A DNA stretch of 5,722 nt from Spirochaetota bacterium (lineage in GTDB: Bacteria > Spirochaetota > UBA4802 > UB4802). Shown here piece by piece: positions 1 through 5,722 of the stretch. Made by a program: the position numbers and the translations under genes. The stretch spans positions 1-5,722 of the forward strand of contig JAGYNX010000142.1 in assembly GCA_018399855.1 (NCBI GenBank). The letters run 5' to 3'. Within the stretch, counting starts at the first letter, position 1, and each line of letters starts with the position of its first letter. The notes beneath the pieces were generated by a model. It saw nothing but the letters and a program-made list of their open reading frames with translations, searched no databases and was not told the origin of the DNA.

Positions 1-1
1 A

Positions 2-52
2 AGCAACTTTGACCTGGCGGAGTATGTACTCAACGCCATGGAAAATAAATAA
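2..52 (+). CDS. C-terminal tail of an upstream gene (partial, unidentified)
   Basis: The second reading frame is open from the window edge to a TAA stop at 50-52 and encodes SNFDLAEYVLNAMENK. The stop lies just before the GC-rich hairpin at 63-98, which is where a gene end would be expected. Sixteen residues are too few to identify a family, and no function is proposed. The third frame is also open here, up to a TAA at 117-119, but it would run through the hairpin and nearly reach the hppA ribosome binding site with an arginine/proline-rich peptide, so it is less likely. The call rests only on frame openness and position. Confidence 0.4.
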   Translation, partial: SNFDLAEYVLNAMENK

Positions 53-62
53 TCAGATCACA

Positions 63-98
63 ACTCGCCCCCGCCGGCAAACGCCTTCGGGGGCGAGT
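63..98 (+). terminator. GC-rich hairpin, probable terminator of the upstream gene (no T-tract)
   Basis: An 11-bp perfect stem pairs 63-73 (ACTCGCCCCCG) with 88-98 (CGGGGGCGAGT). Inside it, after a 2x2 mismatch, GGC at 76-78 can pair with GCC at 83-85 around an AAAC loop. The stem is very stable, but it is followed by CGCTATAAAC and not by a run of T. It is therefore an atypical intrinsic terminator, or an mRNA 3'-end stabiliser. It sits 10 bp after the putative upstream stop and 38 bp before the hppA start, so it could also shape the hppA leader if transcription reads through. Confidence 0.5.
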
Positions 99-122
99 CG
101 CTATAAACAAAATCATTAAATA

Positions 123-129
123 GAAGGAG
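123..129 (+). promoter_or_regulatory. Strong ribosome binding site of hppA
   Basis: GAAGGAG lies 7 nt upstream of the ATG at 137, which is near-ideal complementarity and spacing. It fixes the start of the pyrophosphatase and fits a highly translated gene. Confidence 0.9.
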
Positions 130-136
130 TGATTCA

Positions 137-2464
137 ATGGATAGCAGCATGTTGTTTTACATTGCACCAATCGGATCCCTTTTTGCTTTGCTCTTCGCGT
201 ATGTTTTTTATAAAATGATGATGAAAGCAGATGAAGGGAACGAAAAAATGGTGGAAATCGCCACCCATGTTAAAGAGGGGGCGTACGCGTATCTTTACAG
301 GCAGTACAAGGTAGTAACACTTGTATTTGTTATTTTACTGGTTATACTTGCAGTACTGGCCTGGTTTGGGGTGCAGAACCCGTTTGTACCTTTTGCCTTT
401 TTAACCGGTGGTTTTTTCTCGGGTCTCTGTGGTTACCTGGGAATGAAAACTGCCACACAGGCTTCAAGCAGAACAGCGCAGGGAGCATCACAGTCGTTGA
501 ATGCAGGTCTGAAAGTTGCTTTCAGATCAGGTGCTGTTATGGGTCTTGTTGTTGTTGGTTTTGGTCTTCTTGACATTTCCCTCTGGTACGTGGTTCTGAA
601 TTACCTGTACGATAACAACGTATGGAACCTGAGTGCCAACCTGGTAGAGAAAGTTGGTATCGCCGGTGGTATATTTGACATGAGTCTCATAACCGGTGCC
701 GAGTTTGAAAAAGCCAAGCTTGTTGAAATCACCACTACCATGATCACATTCGGTATGGGTGCGTCAACCCAGGCTCTTTTCGCACGTGTTGGTGGCGGTA
801 TCTATACCAAGGCTGCCGATGTTGGTGCTGACCTGGTAGGTAAGGTTGAAGCCGGAATCCCCGAAGACGACCCAAGAAACCCTGCTACCATCGCTGATAA
901 CGTTGGTGACAACGTTGGTGATGTTGCCGGAATGGGTGCTGACCTGTATGAATCATACTGTGGTTCAATCCTGGCTACTGCCGCACTTGGTGCCGCGTTG
1001 CCGGTTGCCATGGGTGGTGGTGTGACCGCGGTTGTTGCCCCGATGATCGTTGCCGGTCTGGGTATCCTTTTCTCAATTCTGGGTATCTTTGCGGTTAGAA
1101 CTAAAGAAGACGCTTCAATGAAGAACCTTCTGAAATCCCTGAATATCGGTGTATGGGGATCCTCACTGTTGGTTCTGGTTGCCCTTGCGGTGCTTGCCCA
1201 TGTTGGCATTATCACCTGGGGTGTATTTGGCGCGGTTATCGCCGGTCTTGTTGCCGGTCTGGTTATCGGCCAGGCTACCGAGTATTATACATCTGACGAA
1301 TACTCGCCAACACAGGGTATCGCGAGTCAGGCACAGATGGGACCCGCAACTACCATCATTGACGGCTATGCTACCGGTATGTATTCAACCGGTATCCCGG
1401 TTGTTACTATTGTAATCGGTATCATCGTTGCCTATGGCATATCCGGTGGATTTACTGATATGTCCATGGGTCTTTACGGTATAGGTTTTGCTGCCGTGGG
1501 TATGCTTTCAACTCTTGGTATCACCCTGGCAACTGATGCCTATGGCCCCATTGCTGATAATGCAGGTGGAAACGCCGAGATGAGCGGACTTGATCCGCAG
1601 GTTCGTGAAAGAACAGACGCACTTGATATGCTGGGCAACACAACAGCGGCAACCGGTAAAGGTTTTGCCATCGGCTCTGCAGCACTTACCGCCCTTGCAC
1701 TTCTGTCAGCATACATTGAAGAAGTAAAACTCTGGCTCGGTAAACTTGCCGGACAGGGATTCTTCGAAGTTGGCAAAATCAAGTTTTATAATGTACTTCC
1801 TGAAGGTGTGGTTGCAGGTAAGTTTGATGTGGTTGTGCATGGTGCCGAGATCTCGGACTTTGTACGGGCATATGATTTAACCCTGATGAATCCACTGGTT
1901 CTCTGCGGTATTTTTCTTGGCGCCATGATGGCCTTCGTTTTCAGCGCCATGACCATGAAAGCAGTTGGCCGGGCAGCCGGCGCAATGGTTGAAGAAGTAC
2001 GCCGACAGTTCAAGGAGAAACCAGGAATCATGGCAGGCACGGAGAAACCTGATTACGCACGTTGCGTTGCCATTTCAACCAGGGGCGCGCAGAGGGAGAT
2101 GATCCTTCCTTCACTGATAGCCATTATCGTGCCTGTACTTACCGGTCTAATACTGGGTGTTGCAGGTGTTATGGGTCTTCTGGTTGGTGGACTTACCGCA
2201 GGTTTCACCCTTGCCATTACAATGAATAACGCTGGTGGCGCGTGGGACAATGCCAAGAAGTTCATTGAGAAAGGAAACTACGGTGGAAAGGGTTCTGATG
2301 CCCATCATGCCGGTGTTATCGGCGATACAGTTGGTGATCCCTTCAAGGATACTTCCGGACCTTCACTGAACATTCTTATCAAGCTCATGACCATGGTATC
2401 TGTTGTATTTACTGGTGTTGTAGTTAAGTTCTCACCGGTAATCGGCAACTGGCTGGGCTTCTAA
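137..2464 (+). CDS. hppA: Membrane-bound K+-dependent pyrophosphatase, predicted Na+ (and H+) pump
   Basis: This 775-residue integral membrane pyrophosphatase couples cytoplasmic PPi hydrolysis to outward cation transport, and I estimate about 16 membrane helices. Active-site blocks are all present: DVGADLVGKVE (228-238), EDDPRNPATIADNVGDNVGD (243-262), TDAYGPIADNAGGNAEMSG (466-484), NNAGGAWDNAKKF (697-709) and GDTVGDPFKDTSGPS (729-743). In GNTTAATGKG, Ala504 and Gly507 occupy the positions that are Lys and Thr in K+-independent enzymes, so K+ dependence is expected. The gate glutamate sits in GADLYESY (Glu272), as in Na+-pumping members. Thr90, Phe94, Asp146 and Met202 match the recalled signature of Bacteroides-type Na+,H+-pumps. 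Length exceeds the usual 650-740, because of enlarged loops near 157-196 and 533-580. The gene is monocistronic, with a strong ribosome binding site and its own terminator. Codon use is strongly biased (GGT, GTT), suggesting high expression. The family call is near certain; ion specificity is inferred. Confidence 0.97.
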   Translation: MDSSMLFYIAPIGSLFALLFAYVFYKMMMKADEGNEKMVEIATHVKEGAYAYLYRQYKVVTLVFVILLVILAVLAWFGVQNPFVPFAFLTGGFFSGLCGYLGMKTATQASSRTAQGASQSLNAGLKVAFRSGAVMGLVVVGFGLLDISLWYVVLNYLYDNNVWNLSANLVEKVGIAGGIFDMSLITGAEFEKAKLVEITTTMITFGMGASTQALFARVGGGIYTKAADVGADLVGKVEAGIPEDDPRNPATIADNVGDNVGDVAGMGADLYESYCGSILATAALGAALPVAMGGGVTAVVAPMIVAGLGILFSILGIFAVRTKEDASMKNLLKSLNIGVWGSSLLVLVALAVLAHVGIITWGVFGAVIAGLVAGLVIGQATEYYTSDEYSPTQGIASQAQMGPATTIIDGYATGMYSTGIPVVTIVIGIIVAYGISGGFTDMSMGLYGIGFAAVGMLSTLGITLATDAYGPIADNAGGNAEMSGLDPQVRERTDALDMLGNTTAATGKGFAIGSAALTALALLSAYIEEVKLWLGKLAGQGFFEVGKIKFYNVLPEGVVAGKFDVVVHGAEISDFVRAYDLTLMNPLVLCGIFLGAMMAFVFSAMTMKAVGRAAGAMVEEVRRQFKEKPGIMAGTEKPDYARCVAISTRGAQREMILPSLIAIIVPVLTGLILGVAGVMGLLVGGLTAGFTLAITMNNAGGAWDNAKKFIEKGNYGGKGSDAHHAGVIGDTVGDPFKDTSGPSLNILIKLMTMVSVVFTGVVVKFSPVIGNWLGF

Positions 2465-2493
2465 TTAGATAGACTATTTATCGTGTAGTATAT

Positions 2494-2528
2494 AAAGGAG
2501 GGTACATTTGATGTACCCTCCTTTTTTT
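2494..2528 (+). terminator. Intrinsic terminator of hppA
   Basis: A perfect 14-bp stem pairs 2494-2507 (AAAGGAGGGTACAT) with 2511-2524 (ATGTACCCTCCTTT) around a TTG loop. The run of seven T at 2522-2528 overlaps the end of the stem. It starts 30 bp after the hppA stop codon. There is no equivalent T-tract in the minus orientation, so it acts on plus-strand transcripts. Confidence 0.95.
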
Positions 2529-2531
2529 ATA

Positions 2532-2612
2532 TCACGCGGAGGCGCGGAGGCGCAGAGGAAGGGTAAAGAGCAGGGCTCAAAACATCTCCGCGTTCCCCGC
2601 GTCTCCGCGTGA
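2532..2612. repeat. 81-bp imperfect inverted repeat made of 8-bp units (REP/MITE-like hairpin)
   Basis: The left arm is three tandem octamers: CGCGGAGG (2535-2542), CGCGGAGG (2543-2550) and CGCAGAGG (2551-2558). The right arm carries the complementary series: TCTCCGCG (2585-2592), the 9-mer TTCCCCGCG (2593-2601) and TCTCCGCG (2602-2609). The outer ten base pairs, TCACGCGGAG (2532-2541) with CTCCGCGTGA (2603-2612), are perfect. The rest pairs with a few G-U wobbles, two A-C mismatches and one bulge around a 26-nt spacer (2559-2584). It encodes nothing and has no T-tract, so it is not a second terminator. Similar GCGGAGG-rich hairpins are, from memory, scattered between genes in many environmental bacterial genomes. 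A dispersed element is inferred from one copy only. Confidence 0.75.
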
Positions 2613-2746
2613 CGTTCATTATTGTTGTTTTTACTTAACAGGCTTTATCCCGGAATTTTGGGAAGATTGACAAAAATATTGCTGTAAGAACGGGGGTGCA
2701 AGGCCGATACTTAAAGATAAGGAAAACTATACCCCGGGGCATGATA
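2613..2746 (+). other. Leader region of the OmpA-family gene
   Basis: This noncoding stretch between the inverted repeat and the preferred ATG must hold the promoter of the downstream pair of genes, because hppA ends at a strong terminator. A perfect TTGACA occurs at 2667-2672, but no convincing -10 hexamer lies 15-19 bp downstream, so the promoter is not assigned. CCCCGGGG (2732-2739) is an 8-bp palindrome, and its GGGG half is the only Shine-Dalgarno-like sequence, 7 nt before the ATG at 2747. Confidence 0.4.
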
Positions 2747-3937
2747 ATGAGAAAAATAGTATATGTAATGGCCATGGTATTGCTGCTTGGGGCGGCAGAA
2801 GATGAATCATACCATCTTCACTGGGATATCCCGGATAATGACCGCCTTGAAGTGATGAATACGGCTACCGTGAATTACCTGGAAAATGGCGGATTGAAAA
2901 GAGTCTACCAGGAGAGAAATATAATAGATCTTACCTGTTACAAAAGGGATAACGGAAAACAGTATGTGAAGGGCAGGTTTTCAGTTTACAGGCGTGATTC
3001 GCGGGAAGACATGTTCAGGCTTGAAGAAGAGTATGATGCTGATTTTGCCATTACCGAAAGAGGGTATTACGTTGTGCCGCAGACCCATTACATGCCGAAT
3101 TTCAGGCATGTGCCAATGTTCCCTGCAAAAGAAGTGAGGGTAGGTGAAAACTGGAAGGCACCGGTGGACATTAAGATGGATAATTTTTCCAGGCCCCTTT
3201 TGCTGGTGCTTGAAGCAACATATTTTTTTAACGAAGTAAAAGAGATCGATGGCAACAAAATGGCAGTAATTACCTATACCATACCAATCAACAAAAACCT
3301 TGCTGCCAAAAGGCTGCCTCATGATATCCCGGTGAAAATTTCTGGACAGTATACCGGCACGTTACTATGGAATATTACAGAAAACCGGCCTGTCGAATCG
3401 GTGAACCGGTATAACATAATGATGCTTTTCGCACATGGAAGAACAGGCAACAGTGTAGAATTCAGGATGGGCATCAAGGAACAGTACTCCTTGTATGATA
3501 ATGTAACCAGTGATGAAAAAGAAAAACAGAAGCAGGATCTTAAAGATGAAATTCCTGAAGATAGCGGTATTTCTGTTGATGATGAAAAACGCGGGCTGGT
3601 GTTACGCCTGGCGGAGATATTGTTCTCCTTTGACAAGTTTACGTTAAGGGAAGACGCGAAGAAGAACCTTGAAAAGATTGCTGAAATAATAAAACGGAAA
3701 TATCCTGACAGGGAAATAATAGTAGAAGGACATACGGATAATATCGGAGGAAAGGAATATAACCAGAAGCTTTCTGAGAAAAGGGCCCGGTCGGTGGCAG
3801 AATATCTTGGAGAACGGCTTGGGCATGATAAAATATCTTTCAGGGGCCTTGGCCAGGAACAGCCAATTGCTGATAACAGCACAAAGGAAGGAAGGCAGAA
3901 AAACCGCCGGGTTGAAATTATTATAAAGCTCAATTGA
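2747..3937 (+). CDS. OmpA-family peptidoglycan-binding protein with spirochaete-like N-terminal domain
   Basis: The 396-residue exported protein probably links the envelope to the cell wall. Residues 1-17 (MRKIVYVMAMVLLLGAA) form a short signal peptide with a possible cut after GAA and no lipobox cysteine. Residues 18 to about 253 form a domain I cannot name; its MPNFRHVPMFP and VRVGENW segments recall N-terminal regions of spirochaetal OmpA-family proteins. A charged linker (254-283) leads to a C-terminal OmpA domain (about 284-396), with FSFDKFTL, EGHTDNIGG, the LSEKRARSV motif and the ending NRRVEIII. Asp331 and Arg346 are the expected peptidoglycan-contacting pair. The frame is open back to a GTG at 2696 and includes an ATG at 2741, but only the ATG at 2747 gives a clean signal peptide with a GGGG 7 nt upstream. 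The PQ-loop gene follows after 18 bp, suggesting co-transcription. The OmpA domain is certain; the start and the N-terminal role are less so. Confidence 0.9.
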   Translation: MRKIVYVMAMVLLLGAAEDESYHLHWDIPDNDRLEVMNTATVNYLENGGLKRVYQERNIIDLTCYKRDNGKQYVKGRFSVYRRDSREDMFRLEEEYDADFAITERGYYVVPQTHYMPNFRHVPMFPAKEVRVGENWKAPVDIKMDNFSRPLLLVLEATYFFNEVKEIDGNKMAVITYTIPINKNLAAKRLPHDIPVKISGQYTGTLLWNITENRPVESVNRYNIMMLFAHGRTGNSVEFRMGIKEQYSLYDNVTSDEKEKQKQDLKDEIPEDSGISVDDEKRGLVLRLAEILFSFDKFTLREDAKKNLEKIAEIIKRKYPDREIIVEGHTDNIGGKEYNQKLSEKRARSVAEYLGERLGHDKISFRGLGQEQPIADNSTKEGRQKNRRVEIIIKLN

Positions 3938-3943
3938 TTATCT

Positions 3944-3947
3944 GGAG
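3944..3947 (+). promoter_or_regulatory. Ribosome binding site of the PQ-loop gene
   Basis: GGAG, within TGGAGA, lies 8 nt before the ATG at 3956, in the 18-bp gap after the OmpA-family stop codon. It supports this ATG and independent translation initiation within a shared transcript. Confidence 0.7.
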
Positions 3948-3955
3948 AATGCATT

Positions 3956-4222
3956 ATGTTTGAAGCGATGATGCTTGTATGTTTCGGAGCGTCATGGCCC
4001 GCGTCAATATACAGGGCCGTGAAAGTGAAGAGGGTTGATGGGAAATCAGTATACTTTTTGTGGCTTATATTCAGCGGGTACGTGTTCGGGTTTATTAACA
4101 AGATTACTGGAAACACCGACTGGGTAACACTGTTTTACGTTGCAAACGCCTGCATGGTATTTACCGATATTATACTCTATTACAGGTACAGCAGAATGGC
4201 AAAGAAGGCTGCGGTTGCGTGA
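3956..4222 (+). CDS. Small three-helix PQ-loop / SemiSWEET-like membrane protein
   Basis: This 88-residue protein is almost entirely membrane-embedded, with three predicted helices at about residues 3-21, 34-52 and 57-78, followed by a basic tail (YRYSRMAKKAAVA). The segment SWPASIYRAVKVKRVDGKS fits the PQ-loop pattern of a proline at the end of helix 1, then I-Y, basic residues and G-K-S before helix 2, except that Ala replaces the usual Gln after Pro. Length and topology match bacterial half-transporters (SemiSWEETs), which work as dimers, and a family of small uncharacterised proteins in Clostridia, Bacteroidetes and spirochaetes. The substrate cannot be told from sequence; sugar transport should not be assumed. 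It lies 18 bp after the OmpA-family gene and probably shares its transcript. Its stop codon is 9 bp from that of the convergent kinase gene. The gene is secure; the family call is moderate. Confidence 0.75.
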   Translation: MFEAMMLVCFGASWPASIYRAVKVKRVDGKSVYFLWLIFSGYVFGFINKITGNTDWVTLFYVANACMVFTDIILYYRYSRMAKKAAVA

Positions 4223-4231
4223 TACTGTAAT

Positions 4232-5722
4232 TCAAGATGCCCAGGGAGGGGAAAATCGTATTATAAATTCTGTTCCACCCTCAGTATTGAATGACAGGGT
4301 TCCGTTGAGCTGTTTCACCAGGGTTTCTACCAGTACCATGCCAAGGCTCTGATCTCTTCTGAGAAATGATTCTTCTGATATACCGATACCGTTATCAGCA
4401 ACTGAAAGCTGGATATTTTTATCATCGGTGTTGCGTAATGATACGCTGATTACCCCCTCCCTGCCATCAAGAAATGCGTGCTTGATAGCGTTAGAAATGA
4501 GTTCATTCAATATGAGCCCGCAGGGTATTGCCGTGTCGATATCAAAATGCTGTACGTCAATGTCAGTGGACAACTTGATAAGGCTCATGTCTGCCTGGTA
4601 GGTATTATACAGGGAAAGGGCAAGGTCACGAATGTATTCGCCAAGTTCTATATGGACGTAATCTTTACTTTGATACAGCTTTTCGTGGATAAGGGCCATA
4701 GACCTGATCCGTGATTCTATGTCCCTGAAAACGCTGACCATCATGTCATCCTTCCTGTAGCCCGCCTGCAGGTGCAGCATGCTTGAAATAAGCTGCATGT
4801 TGTTTTTTACCCGGTGATGAATTTCTTTTAATAATACATTTTTTTCTTCAAGTGATCGGCGTACCTGCTCGGCGATTTCCCTGTCTTTAGTTATATCGTG
4901 AAGTATTGCCACTTTCGCATCTTCGCCCTGCCAGCGGGAGGGTATAAATGTTAATTCAAAATACCGTATGGAACCATCAGGCATGGGGAGGGAAACCTCT
5001 TCCTGGCTTTCACTCAGATGTACCGGAAGAGGTTCTTGCAGCATATTTTCAACCGATTCGCCGAAAAGACTTTCAGCGGCTGGATTGATATATTGTACTT
5101 CTCCGATGTTGTTAAGAACTACAAAGGCGTCATGGCTGCTGGTTATTATGTTCAGAAAATTATTCTTGGATTGCAGCAGGTTTTCCTGATACATTTTACG
5201 CCTTGTTATATCATCCTGTATTGAGATAAAATTTGTTATTTCACCCGTGCTGCTTCGTACGGGTGCGATAGAAATATTCTCCCAGTAAAGTGTGCCGTCT
5301 TTTTTCTTGTTCAGTATTTCTCCTTTCCAGACTTTACCGCTTTTAATGGTTTTCCACATGTTCTTAAAATAATCGCTGGCGTGATAGTTGGAGTTGAGTA
5401 TTTTTACGTCGCTGCCTGCAGCTTCGTCGCTGCTGTAACCGGACATGCTGGTGAAGGCGGGGTTGACATATTGAATTGTGCCGTTTGTATCGGTAACAAT
5501 GATCACGCTTGAAGCGTATTCTATTGCGGTGGACAAAAGATGTATTCGTTCTTCTTTATCCCTGAGGTCGGTAATATCGGTAATGATACCCACTATCCCT
5601 TCGGGATTACCCCTTGTATCGAAGTACAGGGATTTGTTCAGCAGCAACTGTATTGACTCGTTATTGCCGGGAAGGGGGGATTCAATCTCTAATACCTGTG
5701 ATTTACGTGTTTTAATAAGTTC
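4232..5722 (-). CDS. Multi-PAS sensor histidine kinase, HisKA_2 type (5' end outside window)
   Basis: The minus-strand frame is open through the window edge, so at least 496 C-terminal residues are visible and the true start lies beyond 5722; a TTG at 5647 sits inside a PAS domain and is not a credible start. Visible residues run as follows: the end of a PAS/PAC domain (1-55, ending GIVGIITDITDLRDKEER), a complete PAS/PAC (about 57-175, ending QDDITRRK), a third PAS (about 185-280, ending LHDITKDRE), then a short helical linker into the kinase core. The dimerisation/phosphoacceptor motif is KEIHHRVKNNMQL, with the two His at 302-303 (codons 4814-4819). The ATPase domain has an N box (NELISNAIKHAF, from 406), DNGIG (443-447) and a G2 box (SLGMVLVETL, from 459). 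The visible part has no membrane segment or receiver domain. The PAS ligand and partner regulator are unknown. Such HisKA_2 kinases often phosphorylate stand-alone receivers. Confidence 0.95.
   Translation of the reverse strand, partial: ELIKTRKSQVLEIESPLPGNNESIQLLLNKSLYFDTRGNPEGIVGIITDITDLRDKEERIHLLSTAIEYASSVIIVTDTNGTIQYVNPAFTSMSGYSSDEAAGSDVKILNSNYHASDYFKNMWKTIKSGKVWKGEILNKKKDGTLYWENISIAPVRSSTGEITNFISIQDDITRRKMYQENLLQSKNNFLNIITSSHDAFVVLNNIGEVQYINPAAESLFGESVENMLQEPLPVHLSESQEEVSLPMPDGSIRYFELTFIPSRWQGEDAKVAILHDITKDREIAEQVRRSLEEKNVLLKEIHHRVKNNMQLISSMLHLQAGYRKDDMMVSVFRDIESRIRSMALIHEKLYQSKDYVHIELGEYIRDLALSLYNTYQADMSLIKLSTDIDVQHFDIDTAIPCGLILNELISNAIKHAFLDGREGVISVSLRNTDDKNIQLSVADNGIGISEESFLRRDQSLGMVLVETLVKQLNGTLSFNTEGGTEFIIRFSPPWAS

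Noticed and set aside
102..107. TATAAA as the -10 element of an hppA promoter
   Set aside because: The matching -35 position falls inside the hairpin at 63-98 and does not resemble a -35 hexamer. The AT-rich stretch alone is not enough.
802..2265. Several open minus-strand frames opposite hppA (802-1215, 1540-1782, 1786-2040, 2053-2265)
   Set aside because: They are antisense shadows produced by the strong codon bias of hppA. They are rich in Ala, Pro, Ser and Thr, show no recognisable motif, and lie entirely over a conserved gene.
2535..2609. CRISPR array or tandem-repeat array
   Set aside because: The 8-bp units are arranged as inverted arms of one hairpin, with no regular repeat-spacer alternation and no cas genes.
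2667..2672. TTGACA as the -35 element of a promoter for the OmpA-family gene
   Set aside because: The hexamer is a perfect match, but no acceptable -10 lies 15-19 bp downstream (the region reads GTAAGAACGGGGG). A sigma-54 pattern with GG and GC 10 bp apart is also absent. It may be chance.
3319..4116. 265-codon open minus-strand frame across the OmpA-family and PQ-loop genes
   Set aside because: Its translation is a Ser/Phe-rich composition with no domain, it overlaps two well-supported plus-strand genes, and it ignores their boundary. It is a shadow frame despite its length.
4140..4352. 70-codon plus-strand frame overlapping the end of the PQ-loop gene and the kinase 3' end
   Set aside because: It is out of frame with the PQ-loop gene, crosses the convergent junction, and has no ribosome binding site or motif.
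4478..5224. Plus-strand open frames within the kinase gene (4478-4714, 4968-5189, 5018-5224)
   Set aside because: They are opposite a clear PAS/histidine kinase frame and encode no recognisable protein.
5375..5430. LOV-type (flavin photosensor) identity for the central PAS domain
   Set aside because: The position of the LOV motif GRNCRFLQ reads GSDVKILN, which lacks the photoactive cysteine, so a generic PAS domain is the better call.

Overview
The window carries one complete high-expression ion-pump gene, a two-gene cassette for the cell envelope, and the 3' two-thirds or so of a sensor kinase on the opposite strand. Base composition is moderate and gene density is high. The organism looks like a Gram-negative (diderm) anaerobe or facultative anaerobe. 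A K+-dependent, Bacteroides-like membrane pyrophosphatase, an OmpA-domain protein whose N-terminal half resembles those of spirochaetal OmpA-family proteins, and a multi-PAS HisKA_2 kinase together suggest Spirochaetota or a related environmental lineage. This assignment is from memory of family patterns and is low to moderate in confidence.

Layout. Positions 2-52 are probably the last 16 codons of an upstream gene. A GC-rich hairpin (63-98) follows. The pyrophosphatase gene hppA (137-2464) has a strong ribosome binding site and ends at a textbook intrinsic terminator (2494-2528). Just downstream is an 81-bp imperfect inverted repeat built from 8-bp units (2532-2612), which looks like a dispersed intergenic hairpin element. 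The OmpA-family gene (2747-3937) follows, and 18 bp later a small three-helix PQ-loop/SemiSWEET-like gene (3956-4222), probably in one transcript. On the minus strand a PAS-rich histidine kinase (4232 to beyond 5722) converges on it, with only 9 bp between the two stop codons and no visible terminator.

Function. HppA hydrolyses cytoplasmic pyrophosphate to pump cations. Its residues match both the K+-dependent class and, on recalled numbering, the four-residue signature reported for dual Na+,H+-pumping enzymes. The OmpA-domain protein probably anchors to peptidoglycan from the periplasm or outer membrane. The PQ-loop protein is an inner-membrane half-transporter of unknown substrate. The kinase is a cytoplasmic-type signalling protein whose response regulator is not in the window. 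I see no defence system, CRISPR array, tRNA, rRNA or transposase gene. The most unusual points are the pump's predicted ion specificity with its enlarged loops, the 8-bp-periodic inverted repeat, and the uncharacterised N-terminal domain of the OmpA-family protein next to a half-transporter.
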